DNA from: Pyxidicoccus parkwaysis
GTDB lineage: Bacteria; Myxococcota; Myxococcia; Myxococcales; Myxococcaceae
Direction of reading: 5' to 3'
Length of the DNA: 64,000 bases
Assembly: GCF_017301735.1 (NCBI RefSeq)
Contig: NZ_CP071090.1
Location: forward strand, 8,360,001-8,424,000
The notes under the pieces were generated by a model. It did no database searches. It worked only from the letters and a program-made list of their open reading frames with translations, and was not told the DNA's origin. A program made the translations under genes and the position numbers. Within the stretch, counting starts at the first letter, position 1; each line of letters starts with the position of its first letter. Shown here in pieces: positions 24,547 through 31,933 of the stretch.

Positions 24547-25436
24547 GCGAGGAACGGAAGACCGGCTCCCTGGCGGCGCTGCTGCTGGAGCACGTGTCAC
24601 GGGAGCAGCGCGCGGAGCTCGAAGCCGTGGAGGAGCTCGAGTCGCTGCTGCTCCAGCATGTCGACGCGGCAAGGACGAAGTGGCCCACGTTGCGACTTTC
24701 GGACGGAGACTTCTTGCGGCATCTGGCCCGGCACCTGCCCGCGGGCAAGGCCTCGGAGGTGCTGCGCGTCATCAACGGCGCGGACCTGTACCTCGCATGT
24801 GCCTGTGCCACCGGAGAGCCCTCGGCGCTGCGGGCCTTCGAGCAGCACGTCCTCCGGTACATCCCTGGCCGGCTCGGAGCGCTGTCGCCCAGCATGGAGG
24901 AGGAGGTGCTGCAGGTGCTGCGCGAGCGACTGCTGGTGGGCAGCGAGCAGGCGCCTCCCAGGATTGGGAGCTACGCGGGCCGGGGGCCGCTGCTGACCTG
25001 GGTGGGCATCACCGCCGCGCGCATCGCCGGCGAATTGGTGGAGCGCAACGGACGCGAGGTCCTCGTCACCGAGCCGCCGGAAGCCTTCGCGCGAATGCTG
25101 TCCTCGGGCAACCCGGAGCATGAGTTGCTGCGGGAGGACACGCGCCAGTTCCTCGGCGAGGTGCTCCAGAAGGTGGTGGAGGGGCTTCCCGAGCAGGAGC
25201 GCGCGCTGCTGCGCCTGCACCACTTCCACGGCTTCACCATGGACCGGCTCGCGCTGATGTACGGCGATTCACGCTCCGGCGTGGCGCGCAAGGTCGCGCA
25301 GGCCCGCGAGCGGCTGCTCAAGCGCGTCCAGGTGGAATTGGCAGCGCGGCTGAAGCAGGACCCCATTACGATGGAGAGCCTGCTGGGAATGGTGCGCAGC
25401 CAACTGGACCTCAGCATCCAGCGGATGCTGGGCTGA
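24543..25436 (+). CDS. Sigma-70-family-like transcription factor coupled to kinase
   Basis: The 297-residue protein has an ECF-type arrangement: a region-2-like segment (EPSALRAFEQHVLRYIPGRL to LTWVGITAARIAGELVER) and a C-terminal region-4-like HTH (LRLHHFHGFTMDRLALMYGDSRSGVARKVAQARERLLKRV). An extra ~90-residue N-terminal helical part precedes it. This form, found in myxobacteria beside Ser/Thr kinases, may act as a sigma factor or as a divergent DNA-binding regulator. The 4-bp overlap with the kinase gene implies co-translation and a shared pathway: kinase activation likely frees or phosphorylates it. The target promoters are unknown. Confidence 0.8.
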   Translation: MSEERKTGSLAALLLEHVSREQRAELEAVEELESLLLQHVDAARTKWPTLRLSDGDFLRHLARHLPAGKASEVLRVINGADLYLACACATGEPSALRAFEQHVLRYIPGRLGALSPSMEEEVLQVLRERLLVGSEQAPPRIGSYAGRGPLLTWVGITAARIAGELVERNGREVLVTEPPEAFARMLSSGNPEHELLREDTRQFLGEVLQKVVEGLPEQERALLRLHHFHGFTMDRLALMYGDSRSGVARKVAQARERLLKRVQVELAARLKQDPITMESLLGMVRSQLDLSIQRMLG

Positions 25437-25795
25437 AGCCCTCACGGCAGGCACCGGGTCACCGCGCGCGGGACCCGCGAAATACTCACCGTCCTCTCGC
25501 CACAGGCTGCCGTTGTCGGATTGCCGCCTAAAAAGGAAAAAAAAGATCGAGCAAGGAGGCAAACCAGCGCTCGCTAGCGAGAGCGCTCAACGGGGCTGGC
25601 GCATTTCCCGTTACTGAGCCTCTACGCGGCAAACCACTGGCGCCAGAACACAAAGACGCACATATGGCACCTTTGAATACATTTACTTATACACAGATTC
25701 GACTCAGAATCCGAGTTGACATCACGCCATCTATGATCATATTTAGTGGAGAAATTGTTCTAGGCAGTTCCTGTAAACGGGCATCGAGGCGGCCG
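25437..25795. other. AT-richer intergenic left edge of islet
   Basis: Composition shifts here from very GC-rich to near balanced, with an A-run at 25530-25549. It holds the perfect 12-bp palindrome CTCGCTAGCGAG at 25570-25581 (extended by AGCG/CGCT-type flanks) and the promoter described at 25716. I see no credible ORF before 25796. Confidence 0.55.
25716..25743 (+). promoter_or_regulatory. Sigma-70-type promoter for first islet gene
   Basis: TTGACA (25716-25721), a 16-bp spacer, then CATATT (25738-25743) form a near-consensus -35/-10 pair upstream of the ORF at 25796. It is one of the clearest housekeeping-type promoters in the window. Confidence 0.55.
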
Positions 25796-26029
25796 ATGAA
25801 TAAATTCGGTGGCAACGAACAGTGGGAAAAGGTCGCACTTACACGAGAGCAGTTCGAACTGCTTCAAGACCTAAAGGCCACTTTGGGCCTCAACAACGAA
25901 GAGGAGGCACTGCGACATGTCATCGAAACCTGTATCCGTATTGAGCAGCAACATCCAGGCGCGACGATGCAGCATTGGCGTTGGCGTCATCCAGCACCCA
26001 AGAATTTCAAAGAGCGAATCCGCTCTTGA
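25796..26029 (+). CDS. Small ribbon-helix-helix-like protein
   Basis: ATG 25796 is preceded by GAGG at good spacing, giving 77 residues. Residues ~11-50 (WEKVALTREQFELLQDLKATLGLN, then EEEALRHVIETCIRI, given in two parts) have the strand-helix-turn-helix profile of ribbon-helix-helix DNA-binding proteins, with a basic Trp/His/Arg-rich tail. The assignment is by pattern only. It lies within an AT-richer islet 160 bp before a second RHH-type gene, with its own promoter candidate. It may be a transcription repressor or an antitoxin-like protein, but no toxin partner is visible. Confidence 0.6.
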   Translation: MNKFGGNEQWEKVALTREQFELLQDLKATLGLNNEEEALRHVIETCIRIEQQHPGATMQHWRWRHPAPKNFKERIRS

Positions 26030-26065
26030 ATCTACGCATCACTCCCACGACACGTGCACATGACA

Positions 26066-26089
26066 AGTGGCATTGCCACCCATGCCACT
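26066..26089. promoter_or_regulatory. Perfect inverted repeat, candidate operator
   Basis: AGTGGCAT (26066-26073) and ATGCCACT (26082-26089) form an 8-bp inverted repeat with an 8-nt spacer; a nested GTGGC/GCCAC repeat lies inside. It sits between the two ribbon-helix-helix-type genes, upstream of the second, so it may be an operator; a terminator hairpin for the first is also possible. Confidence 0.45.
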
Positions 26090-26189
26090 AGTCGTTGCAC
26101 CCACGGAGGCAAACAACTGCGGAACAATCCAAGGCACAACATCGGCTTTGCCTTTGATTGGAAATGAAAATCCGCAGTACGGGGGCATC

Positions 26190-26438
26190 ATGAAGCGATT
26201 CAATTTGGAACTCGGCGACAAGACTCTTCAGGCCATTGAGGAGTTGCAGGACAAGACGGGGCGCAACTCGAAAGCAGATGTAATTCGAGACGCACTGGCC
26301 CTGTACGAATACTTGGTCAGGCAGGCCAGCGAGCAGCAGAAGTCGCTGTTTCTTGGTTCAACACAAGACGATGCCGTGCCTCTCCTGGTCACATCGATTG
26401 AGGAGGCAAAGCGGCGGACAGGCGACGCAAAAGCCTAA
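26190..26438 (+). CDS. Ribbon-helix-helix (CopG/MetJ-like) protein
   Basis: ATG 26190 follows GGGGG at close range and gives 82 residues. KRFNLELGDKTLQAIEEL and GRNSKADVIRDALALYEYLV match the RHH fold well: one N-terminal strand, two helices, with the conserved Ser/Lys before the second helix. RHH proteins bind DNA as dimers, often autorepressing; some are antitoxins. The C-terminal 35 residues are an acidic-basic tail. No toxin-like ORF is adjacent. An in-frame extension back to 26067 lacks RHH character and a good ribosome site. Confidence 0.75.
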   Translation: MKRFNLELGDKTLQAIEELQDKTGRNSKADVIRDALALYEYLVRQASEQQKSLFLGSTQDDAVPLLVTSIEEAKRRTGDAKA

Positions 26439-26716
26439 CACCAACCCAGCCCCTCATTTCAATCCGACCAACAGACAACCAACCCAACAACACAAAAACA
26501 CATGCACACCACAACACTACCATCCAGACAGATATTAATCGCATTCCGGATGATATTATCGGCGCTGCAGCGAGCATCGACATATCGCGCATCAACCTAT
26601 CTCGATTTCACAGCTCACATGTTTGGATTCGCATCGGCAGCAACACATCTTCGCCAAGAGCCGAGGCGCTCAGCGCCTGCCGGCAGATGGCTAATAGGCA
26701 CTCTGGGAGGAGCATT
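26439..26716 (+). other. C/A-rich, G-poor intergenic stretch
   Basis: From 26438 to about 26530 the plus strand is strikingly C- and A-rich with only about six G in ~95 bases, as in Rho-utilisation (rut) sites. The rest of the interval has mixed composition. A short ORF from 26502 was not accepted. Confidence 0.45.
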
Positions 26717-27040
26717 GTGGACGGATCCAGCCAGAAGCAAGACACCACTACTTCAGTCAGGCCAATCCATTTCGATACCAACAATTCTCGCATAAAGGAC
26801 ATTGGACTCAATGAAGTGCCACATGGCGTTGCCGCACTGAAAGTCTTTCAGATCCTTGCACTTCTTACGGGCGGATGTATCGCCATGTATGGTGGATTAG
26901 TGGCTTTCGCAGGTCTGCCGCTAGACCATGCGGACCGGCTCGCCTCAATGACCATCGCGCCATTGCTCACCATCTTGGCGAGTGCCGCAGGCTACTATTT
27001 CGGCTCTGGAGCGCGCAGCAAGAGTCAATCAAGCGACTAA
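26717..27040 (+). CDS. Small two-helix membrane protein of the islet
   Basis: GTG 26717 has GGGAGGAG six bases upstream, much better than ATG 26687, and gives 107 residues. A polar N-terminus of ~40 residues precedes two membrane helices, FQILALLTGGCIAMYGGLVAFAG and a second ending ASAAGYYFGSGA, with a basic C-terminus. The second helix and tail resemble small phage- or island-borne membrane proteins, but I recognise no family. It is the last gene of the AT-richer islet and is followed by a clean hairpin. Confidence 0.6.
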   Translation: MDGSSQKQDTTTSVRPIHFDTNNSRIKDIGLNEVPHGVAALKVFQILALLTGGCIAMYGGLVAFAGLPLDHADRLASMTIAPLLTILASAAGYYFGSGARSKSQSSD

Positions 27041-27398
27041 CCTGACCAGCGTCCAGCGGGAACAACTCCGGCGTGATAGTTCCTAACTGAAATCGAAGGG
27101 CAAGGAGTCGTTAACCTTGCCCTCAAGCGGGCATGTAACCATTGTGCAGCCCACCACGCTGCGCACGGGTAACAGATTGCTCGCGAAACGCCGGCCGCTA
27201 ATCGAATACGCCACTTGATGGATGGCAAGCGTCAGCAGGCACATGCACTCCAGTCCGCGGGAGTCCCTACTTCATGCCCATATGCGGCAGCGGCAGGTCC
27301 CAGGAGACCATTATTCAGCGGCATCAGGCTCCGACTGTGCGAAGCAGATGGAACCATCCAACAGTCCGCTTCGCTGAATCCGCCGCGCACCGCGCGCC
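27041..27398. other. Right edge of islet without genes
   Basis: It contains the hairpin at 27097-27123 and then non-coding DNA that becomes GC-rich again towards 27370. Short ORFs here (for example from 27215) show no credible start site or recognisable protein and cross into the antisense of the LETM1-like gene. Confidence 0.5.
27097..27123 (+). terminator. Hairpin after the islet membrane-protein gene
   Basis: AGGGCAAGG (27097-27105) and CCTTGCCCT (27115-27123) form a perfect 9-bp stem with a 9-nt loop, 56 bp past the stop codon. It lacks a T-run. Confidence 0.6.
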
Positions 27399-28778
27399 TC
27401 AGCCCACCTCGCGCTCTGGGACGAGCTCGTCGTTGTCCGCGTCGACGGGCTGCTCCTCCTGGAACGCGCTGGGCAGCAGGTTGAAGGGCAAAAGCTTGGT
27501 CAACGCCGCCAGCAGCAGGAACCCGCCCGGCGCCGCGAAGATGGCGAGCGCTGGAATCGCCTTGGCCACGTCGATGAGCTGCGCCCGCATCCGCTTGCGC
27601 TCCTCACCCGTGAGCGTCTGCCGCCGCGCCGCCTTCGTCAGCAGCACCGCCAGGTCGCCCGTCTCGCGAATCTCCTGCATGAGCCGGTGGAAGTTCTTCT
27701 CCACGACCTCCTGCACCCCGGCCACCATGTCCTCGCCCATGGCGCCGGCCGCGTCCGTCACCGTGAAGGCATCCACCAGCGAGCGGTGCTGGGCGTAGAA
27801 CTCCGCCATCTCCAGCTCCAGCCGGTGCAGCTCCTCCTTCGGCACATGGAGCGCGTCCGCCAGCTCGCTGATGAACACGCGCTCGCGCCGCGTGCGCCGG
27901 CCGTCCACCAGCGCCGCCAGCAACGTCTGCTCCAGCAGGAAGTGCCGCATGTCCACGCTGCGCACCTGCTTCACCACGTCGCGCACCGAGCGCCGCCGCT
28001 CGAAGGACTGCTTCACCGCCGCCTTCAGCTCCGTCTCCACCGGGCCCGGCAGGCGCAGGTCCTCCACCTGCCGCAGAATCGCCCGGCGCGCGGAAGGCCC
28101 GGGCAGGCGGTCCACGCACGCCAATCCCGTCAGCACGTCCACCAGCAGCGCCTTCTGCCTCGCTGAGAAGTCCAGCCGCCGCTGCGCGCGCTCGCGCTGG
28201 AAGCGCCCGGAGGAGAAGTAGTCAATCGCCTGCCGGCAGAACAGCTGCGCGTCCGCGTACTGCGCGCCGTTGTGCAGCACCAGCCCGTACATCGGGTCGC
28301 CCGCCAGTGTCGGCTCGCGCTTGCGCAGCGCCGCCTCCACCTTCCCCACCAGCCGCTTCGACACCGCCTTGCCCGCCGCCAGCCGCGTGTCCAGCGCGTC
28401 CGCCAGCGCGAGCTCCCCGGTCAGCACCGCGAACAGCAGCAGCAACTGCTCCCGGCGAGGCCCCTCTCGCGCCCCCACCAGCCAGGCCAAATCGAGGGCC
28501 ATCCGCGCCAGCGTCTTCACCACCGCGCGGAACAGCTGCTCCTCCAGCGCTCGCGCCTGGAGCTCCGTGGGAGCGTCCGCGTCCTGGGGCGTCGGGGTAT
28601 CCGCGGGGGTGCCATACAGGAGCCCGGTGGCGCGCAGCGTGCGGCGCAGGTACGCGCGGGCCCGGGCCCGACCGGACGTCAGCGGCGTGGCGGACGGCTC
28701 CAGCGAGGACGCGCTCGCGGAGGCCATCGCCTCGTCCAGGAGCGGGAGCAGCCATCCCGCCTTGCTGAAGTCCAACAC
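27399..28778 (-). CDS. LETM1-like protein with TerB-like domain
   Basis: I choose GTG 28778 (GAGGGGG upstream), giving 459 residues beginning VLDFSKAGWLLPLL; the frame is open to 28856. Residues ~273-325 (HFLLEQTLLAALVDGRRTRRERVFISELADALHVPKEE, cited as a landmark in two halves around DGRRT) look like a TerB-type helical domain. The C-terminus (~370-430) reads LTGEERKRMRAQLIDVAKA then IPALAIFAAPGGFLLLAALTKLLPFNLLPSAF-like sequence, matching the LETM1 ribosome-binding-domain region including its conserved Pro-Phe-Leu-Leu-Pro end and one membrane helix. LETM1 acts in mitochondrial ion homeostasis; bacterial relatives are uncharacterised. Confidence 0.75.
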   Translation of the reverse strand: MLDFSKAGWLLPLLDEAMASASASSLEPSATPLTSGRARARAYLRRTLRATGLLYGTPADTPTPQDADAPTELQARALEEQLFRAVVKTLARMALDLAWLVGAREGPRREQLLLLFAVLTGELALADALDTRLAAGKAVSKRLVGKVEAALRKREPTLAGDPMYGLVLHNGAQYADAQLFCRQAIDYFSSGRFQRERAQRRLDFSARQKALLVDVLTGLACVDRLPGPSARRAILRQVEDLRLPGPVETELKAAVKQSFERRRSVRDVVKQVRSVDMRHFLLEQTLLAALVDGRRTRRERVFISELADALHVPKEELHRLELEMAEFYAQHRSLVDAFTVTDAAGAMGEDMVAGVQEVVEKNFHRLMQEIRETGDLAVLLTKAARRQTLTGEERKRMRAQLIDVAKAIPALAIFAAPGGFLLLAALTKLLPFNLLPSAFQEEQPVDADNDELVPEREVG

Positions 28779-28949
28779 CGGTACACCCCCTCGGCCGCCG
28801 CCGGCGGTCCGGGAGCAGTGGGGCCGGATGTAACCCAGTCGCATCCGGGTTTCCACCCGGCCCGGGGCCCGGTTCGTTCCCCATGCGTCAGCGGCCCCAG
28901 TACCCGCGCTACTGACAGGTTCGGGAGACCGCCGACGGAGGGAAAAGGA

Positions 28950-29801
28950 CTACAGCGCGGTGGCCTTGCCGGGCTCCAAATCCAACACCTTGGCCGGGCC
29001 GCGCAGCGTCTTCAGCTCACCCCGCAGTGCGTCGGGAGTGCCCTGGAGCAACGGGAAGGTGCCGTAGTGCATGGGGACGATGCTCTGCACCTTCAGCAGG
29101 CGGGCCGCCTGGGCGGCCTCGGCCGGGCCCATGGTGAAGTGCCCGCCGATGGGCAGCATGGCCACGGTGGGCTTGAACTGGGCGGCGATGATTTCCATGC
29201 CCGCGAAGGCGCCGGTGTCACCCGCGTGGTACAGCGTGGGCCCGTTGTCGATGGCGATGACGAAGCCCAGCGGCGCACCCGCGTACTGGGAGGCGCCCTT
29301 GGGGTCCGCCTGGTAGCTGCTGGAGTGCACCGCCTCCACGAGGTGGATGGTGGCGTCCTTCACCTTGAAGGTGCCGCCCGCGTTGGCGCCCACGGCCTGG
29401 GCCTCGGGCAGACCCAGCAGGTTGATGAGCTCGAAGGAGCCGAACACCTTCGCGCCCGTCTTCTGCGCCAGCGCCTTCGTCTCACCCACGTGGTCGAAGT
29501 GGCCGTGGGAGACGAGGATGGCGTCCAGCGCTTCGGGCTGGGCCACGCCCTGCGGGGCCTTGGGGTTGGTGAGCCACGGGTCGATGGCAATCACCGCCCC
29601 GCCCGGGGTGCGCACGATGAAGGCCGCGTGGCCCCACCACGTCACCTCCACCTTGCCCTTCGCCGCCGCCGGGCCCTTCGCGCCCGCCTTGCCGGTGGCC
29701 GGAGCACCCTGGGCCGGAGCGGCCGGGGCACCCTGAGCCGCCGCCGTCCCGCCGAGGGTCAACAGCGCTCCCATCACCACTGCCATGAGCTGCGTCCGCA
29801 T
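28950..29801 (-). CDS. Exported metal-dependent hydrolase, metallo-beta-lactamase fold (UPF0173-like)
   Basis: ATG 29801 follows AGGAG and starts a signal peptide (MRTQLMAVVMGALLTLGGTAAAQ), then an Ala/Gly/Pro linker. The 283-residue product carries the metallo-beta-lactamase motif H99-x-H101-x-D103-H104 (VSHGHFDHVGE), later GDTGAF and MHYGTFPLL His/Asp ligands, and an opening VTWWGHAAFIVRTPGG typical of UPF0173/YtkL-like hydrolases. The family usually lacks a signal peptide; here the enzyme seems to be periplasmic or secreted. The substrate is unknown. It is an isolated minus-strand gene, divergent from the HSP90 gene. Confidence 0.87.
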   Translation of the reverse strand: MRTQLMAVVMGALLTLGGTAAAQGAPAAPAQGAPATGKAGAKGPAAAKGKVEVTWWGHAAFIVRTPGGAVIAIDPWLTNPKAPQGVAQPEALDAILVSHGHFDHVGETKALAQKTGAKVFGSFELINLLGLPEAQAVGANAGGTFKVKDATIHLVEAVHSSSYQADPKGASQYAGAPLGFVIAIDNGPTLYHAGDTGAFAGMEIIAAQFKPTVAMLPIGGHFTMGPAEAAQAARLLKVQSIVPMHYGTFPLLQGTPDALRGELKTLRGPAKVLDLEPGKATAL

Positions 29802-30076
29802 ATGTGTCCACTCCTGTGCGTCGAAATGTCGAACCGCCGCCGTGGCGCCAGTTGGAGGCACCCCACGGCCGGGCCGCCGATTGTCACTCTCCTGACGGCC
29901 AATCAAGGGCCAGGCGTGCCCGCCTGCCACCCGGCGGACAGATGCCCGGGAGGAGCGAGCGGCTCAAGCTCGAATCGACTGTCGACATGACGGGCACGCG
30001 GACAGCCGGAGGGCCCGTCGGGGGCGCTGAGCATCTTTCCCCGCCCGGGGCGGCCCCGCGCTAACGTCCCCGGGCG

Positions 30077-31933
30077 GTGGACCACCGATTCCAAGTCAGC
30101 CTCCGCGGGGTCATCGACCTCCTCTCGCACCACCTGTACAGCTCGCCCGGGGTGTATGTGCGCGAGCTCCTGCAGAACGCCACGGACGCCATCCGCGCGC
30201 GCCAGCACATGGAGCCCGGGCACACGGGCATCGTCCGGCTGGAGCTGATGGAGAAGCAGGACGGCAGCCCGCCCACCCTCCTCTTCAGCGACGACGGCGT
30301 GGGGCTGACGGAAGACGAAATCCACCGCTTCCTCGCCACCATCGGCGAGTCCTCCAAGCGCGAGGAGTCCCTGGCCGCCCGCCGCAACGACTTCATCGGC
30401 CAGTTCGGCATCGGCCTCCTGTCGTGCTTCATGGTGTGCGATGAATTGCTGGTGGTGACGCGCTCGGCGCGCGGGGACGGGCGCACGCTGGAGTGGCGCG
30501 GCCGCCATGACGGCACCTACGACGTGCGGCAGTCCGAGCACCCGCTGGACAGGCCGGGCACGCAGGTGTTCCTCATGGCCCGCGCGGACATGACGGAGTG
30601 GTTCACCCCCGAGAAGCTGCGCCACCTCGCGAAGCACTACGGCGGCCTGCTCCCCTTCCCCATCCAGCTCACCTCGGGCGGCCACACCGAGCGCCTCAAC
30701 CCGGATGGCCCCCCGTGGCGCCGCGAGTACGACAGCGCGTCCGACCGCCGCAAGGCGCTCCTGGCCTACGGGCGCGAGGTGTTCGGCACGGACTTCATCG
30801 ACTGCATCCCCCTGCGCTCCACGGCAGGAGACGTGGACGGGGTGGCCTTCGTGCTGCCGGCGTCGCCGCACTTCAACGCGCGGCAGAAGCACCGCGTGTA
30901 CCTCAAGCACATGCTGCTGTCGGAGAGCGCGGAGAACCTGCTCCCCGAGTGGGCCTTCTTCGTCAAGTGCGTGGTCAACGCCAATGCCCTGCGCCCCACC
31001 GCCAGCCGCGAGTCCTTCTACGAGGACGAGTCCCTGGCCCTGGCGCGTGAGGCCTTGGGCCAGAGCCTGCGCAGGTACCTGGTGGACCTGGCGCACGAGG
31101 ACCCGCGCGCGCTGCAGCGGCTGATTGCATTGCACGGGCTGAGCGTGAAGGCGCTGGCGCTGGACGACGACGACTTCTACAAGCTCGTCATCCACTGGCT
31201 GCCCTTCGAGACGTCGCTGGGGGTGATGACGCTGGCGGACTACCGGCGCGCGCACCCGGTGGTGCGGTACACGCCCACGCTGGACGGCTTCCGTCAGGTG
31301 GCGCAGGTGGCGGGGGCGCAGGGGCTGTGCATCATCAACGCGGCGTACACGCACGACGCGGCGCTGCTGGAGAAGCTGCCGCACGTGGTGCCGGACGCGC
31401 AGGTGGAGCCCTTCTCCGCGGCGGACCTGCCGCAGAGCTTCGAGGAGCTGTCGCTGGACGAGCGCGAGGCCGTCTTCCCGCTGCTGCGCATGGCGGAGCG
31501 CGTGCTGGCGCCGTTCCGCTGCGGCGTGGTGGTGAAGAAGTTCTTCCCGGCGGAGGTGCCCACGCTCTACAGCTCGGACGCGGAGGGCACCTTCCGGCGC
31601 GACGCGGAGCGGGCGCGCGAGGAGTCCGACGACCTCTACGCGGGCGTGCTGGAGGGCGTCATGGCGGCGGCGAGTGGTGAGCCGGCGCAGCTGTGCTTCA
31701 ACCTGCACAACCCGGTGGTGCGCCGGCTGGCGGCGGTGGCGGACCGGGAGGTGATGAAGCTCTCGGTGGAGATGCTCTACGTGCAGGCGCTGCTGTTGGG
31801 CCACCACCCGTTGAACGCGCAGGAGATGGCGCTGCTGAACCAGGGCCTCTTGGGGCTCATCTCCGCGCAGCTCGGCCGCACGGACGACGGTGGCGAGGAA
31901 GGCGGCGGGCCCGGCTCGCGGGGGTTCCACTGA
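30077..31933 (+). CDS. HSP90-family molecular chaperone (HtpG-like)
   Basis: The 618-residue length is close to bacterial HtpG. The GHKL ATPase domain has the expected motifs: VRELLQNATDAIRAR, FSDDGVGLTEDE and IGQFGIGLLSCF. The middle domain has the family pattern RVYLKHMLLSESAENLLPEWAFFVKCVVNANALRPTASRE (positions ~275-315). The C-terminal third is diverged. Start is GTG 30077 with a weak ribosome site. Its stop overlaps the next start (TGATG at 31931-31935), so it is translationally coupled to a helical-repeat protein, an arrangement that marks a variant HSP90 group separate from canonical htpG. Confidence 0.9.
   Translation: MDHRFQVSLRGVIDLLSHHLYSSPGVYVRELLQNATDAIRARQHMEPGHTGIVRLELMEKQDGSPPTLLFSDDGVGLTEDEIHRFLATIGESSKREESLAARRNDFIGQFGIGLLSCFMVCDELLVVTRSARGDGRTLEWRGRHDGTYDVRQSEHPLDRPGTQVFLMARADMTEWFTPEKLRHLAKHYGGLLPFPIQLTSGGHTERLNPDGPPWRREYDSASDRRKALLAYGREVFGTDFIDCIPLRSTAGDVDGVAFVLPASPHFNARQKHRVYLKHMLLSESAENLLPEWAFFVKCVVNANALRPTASRESFYEDESLALAREALGQSLRRYLVDLAHEDPRALQRLIALHGLSVKALALDDDDFYKLVIHWLPFETSLGVMTLADYRRAHPVVRYTPTLDGFRQVAQVAGAQGLCIINAAYTHDAALLEKLPHVVPDAQVEPFSAADLPQSFEELSLDEREAVFPLLRMAERVLAPFRCGVVVKKFFPAEVPTLYSSDAEGTFRRDAERAREESDDLYAGVLEGVMAAASGEPAQLCFNLHNPVVRRLAAVADREVMKLSVEMLYVQALLLGHHPLNAQEMALLNQGLLGLISAQLGRTDDGGEEGGGPGSRGFH

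Noticed and set aside
26039-26221. Short minus-strand ORF in the islet
   Set aside because: No Shine-Dalgarno and no recognisable fold; antisense to the second RHH gene region.
26502-26795. 97-residue ORF in the low-GC islet
   Set aside because: No ribosome binding site and it overlaps the better-supported membrane-protein gene in another frame.
27215-27798. ORFs at the right edge of the islet
   Set aside because: They run into the antisense of the LETM1-like gene and show no protein features.
29903-31930. 675-residue ORF antisense to the HSP90 gene
   Set aside because: No domain features; the plus strand encodes HSP90 ATPase motifs.
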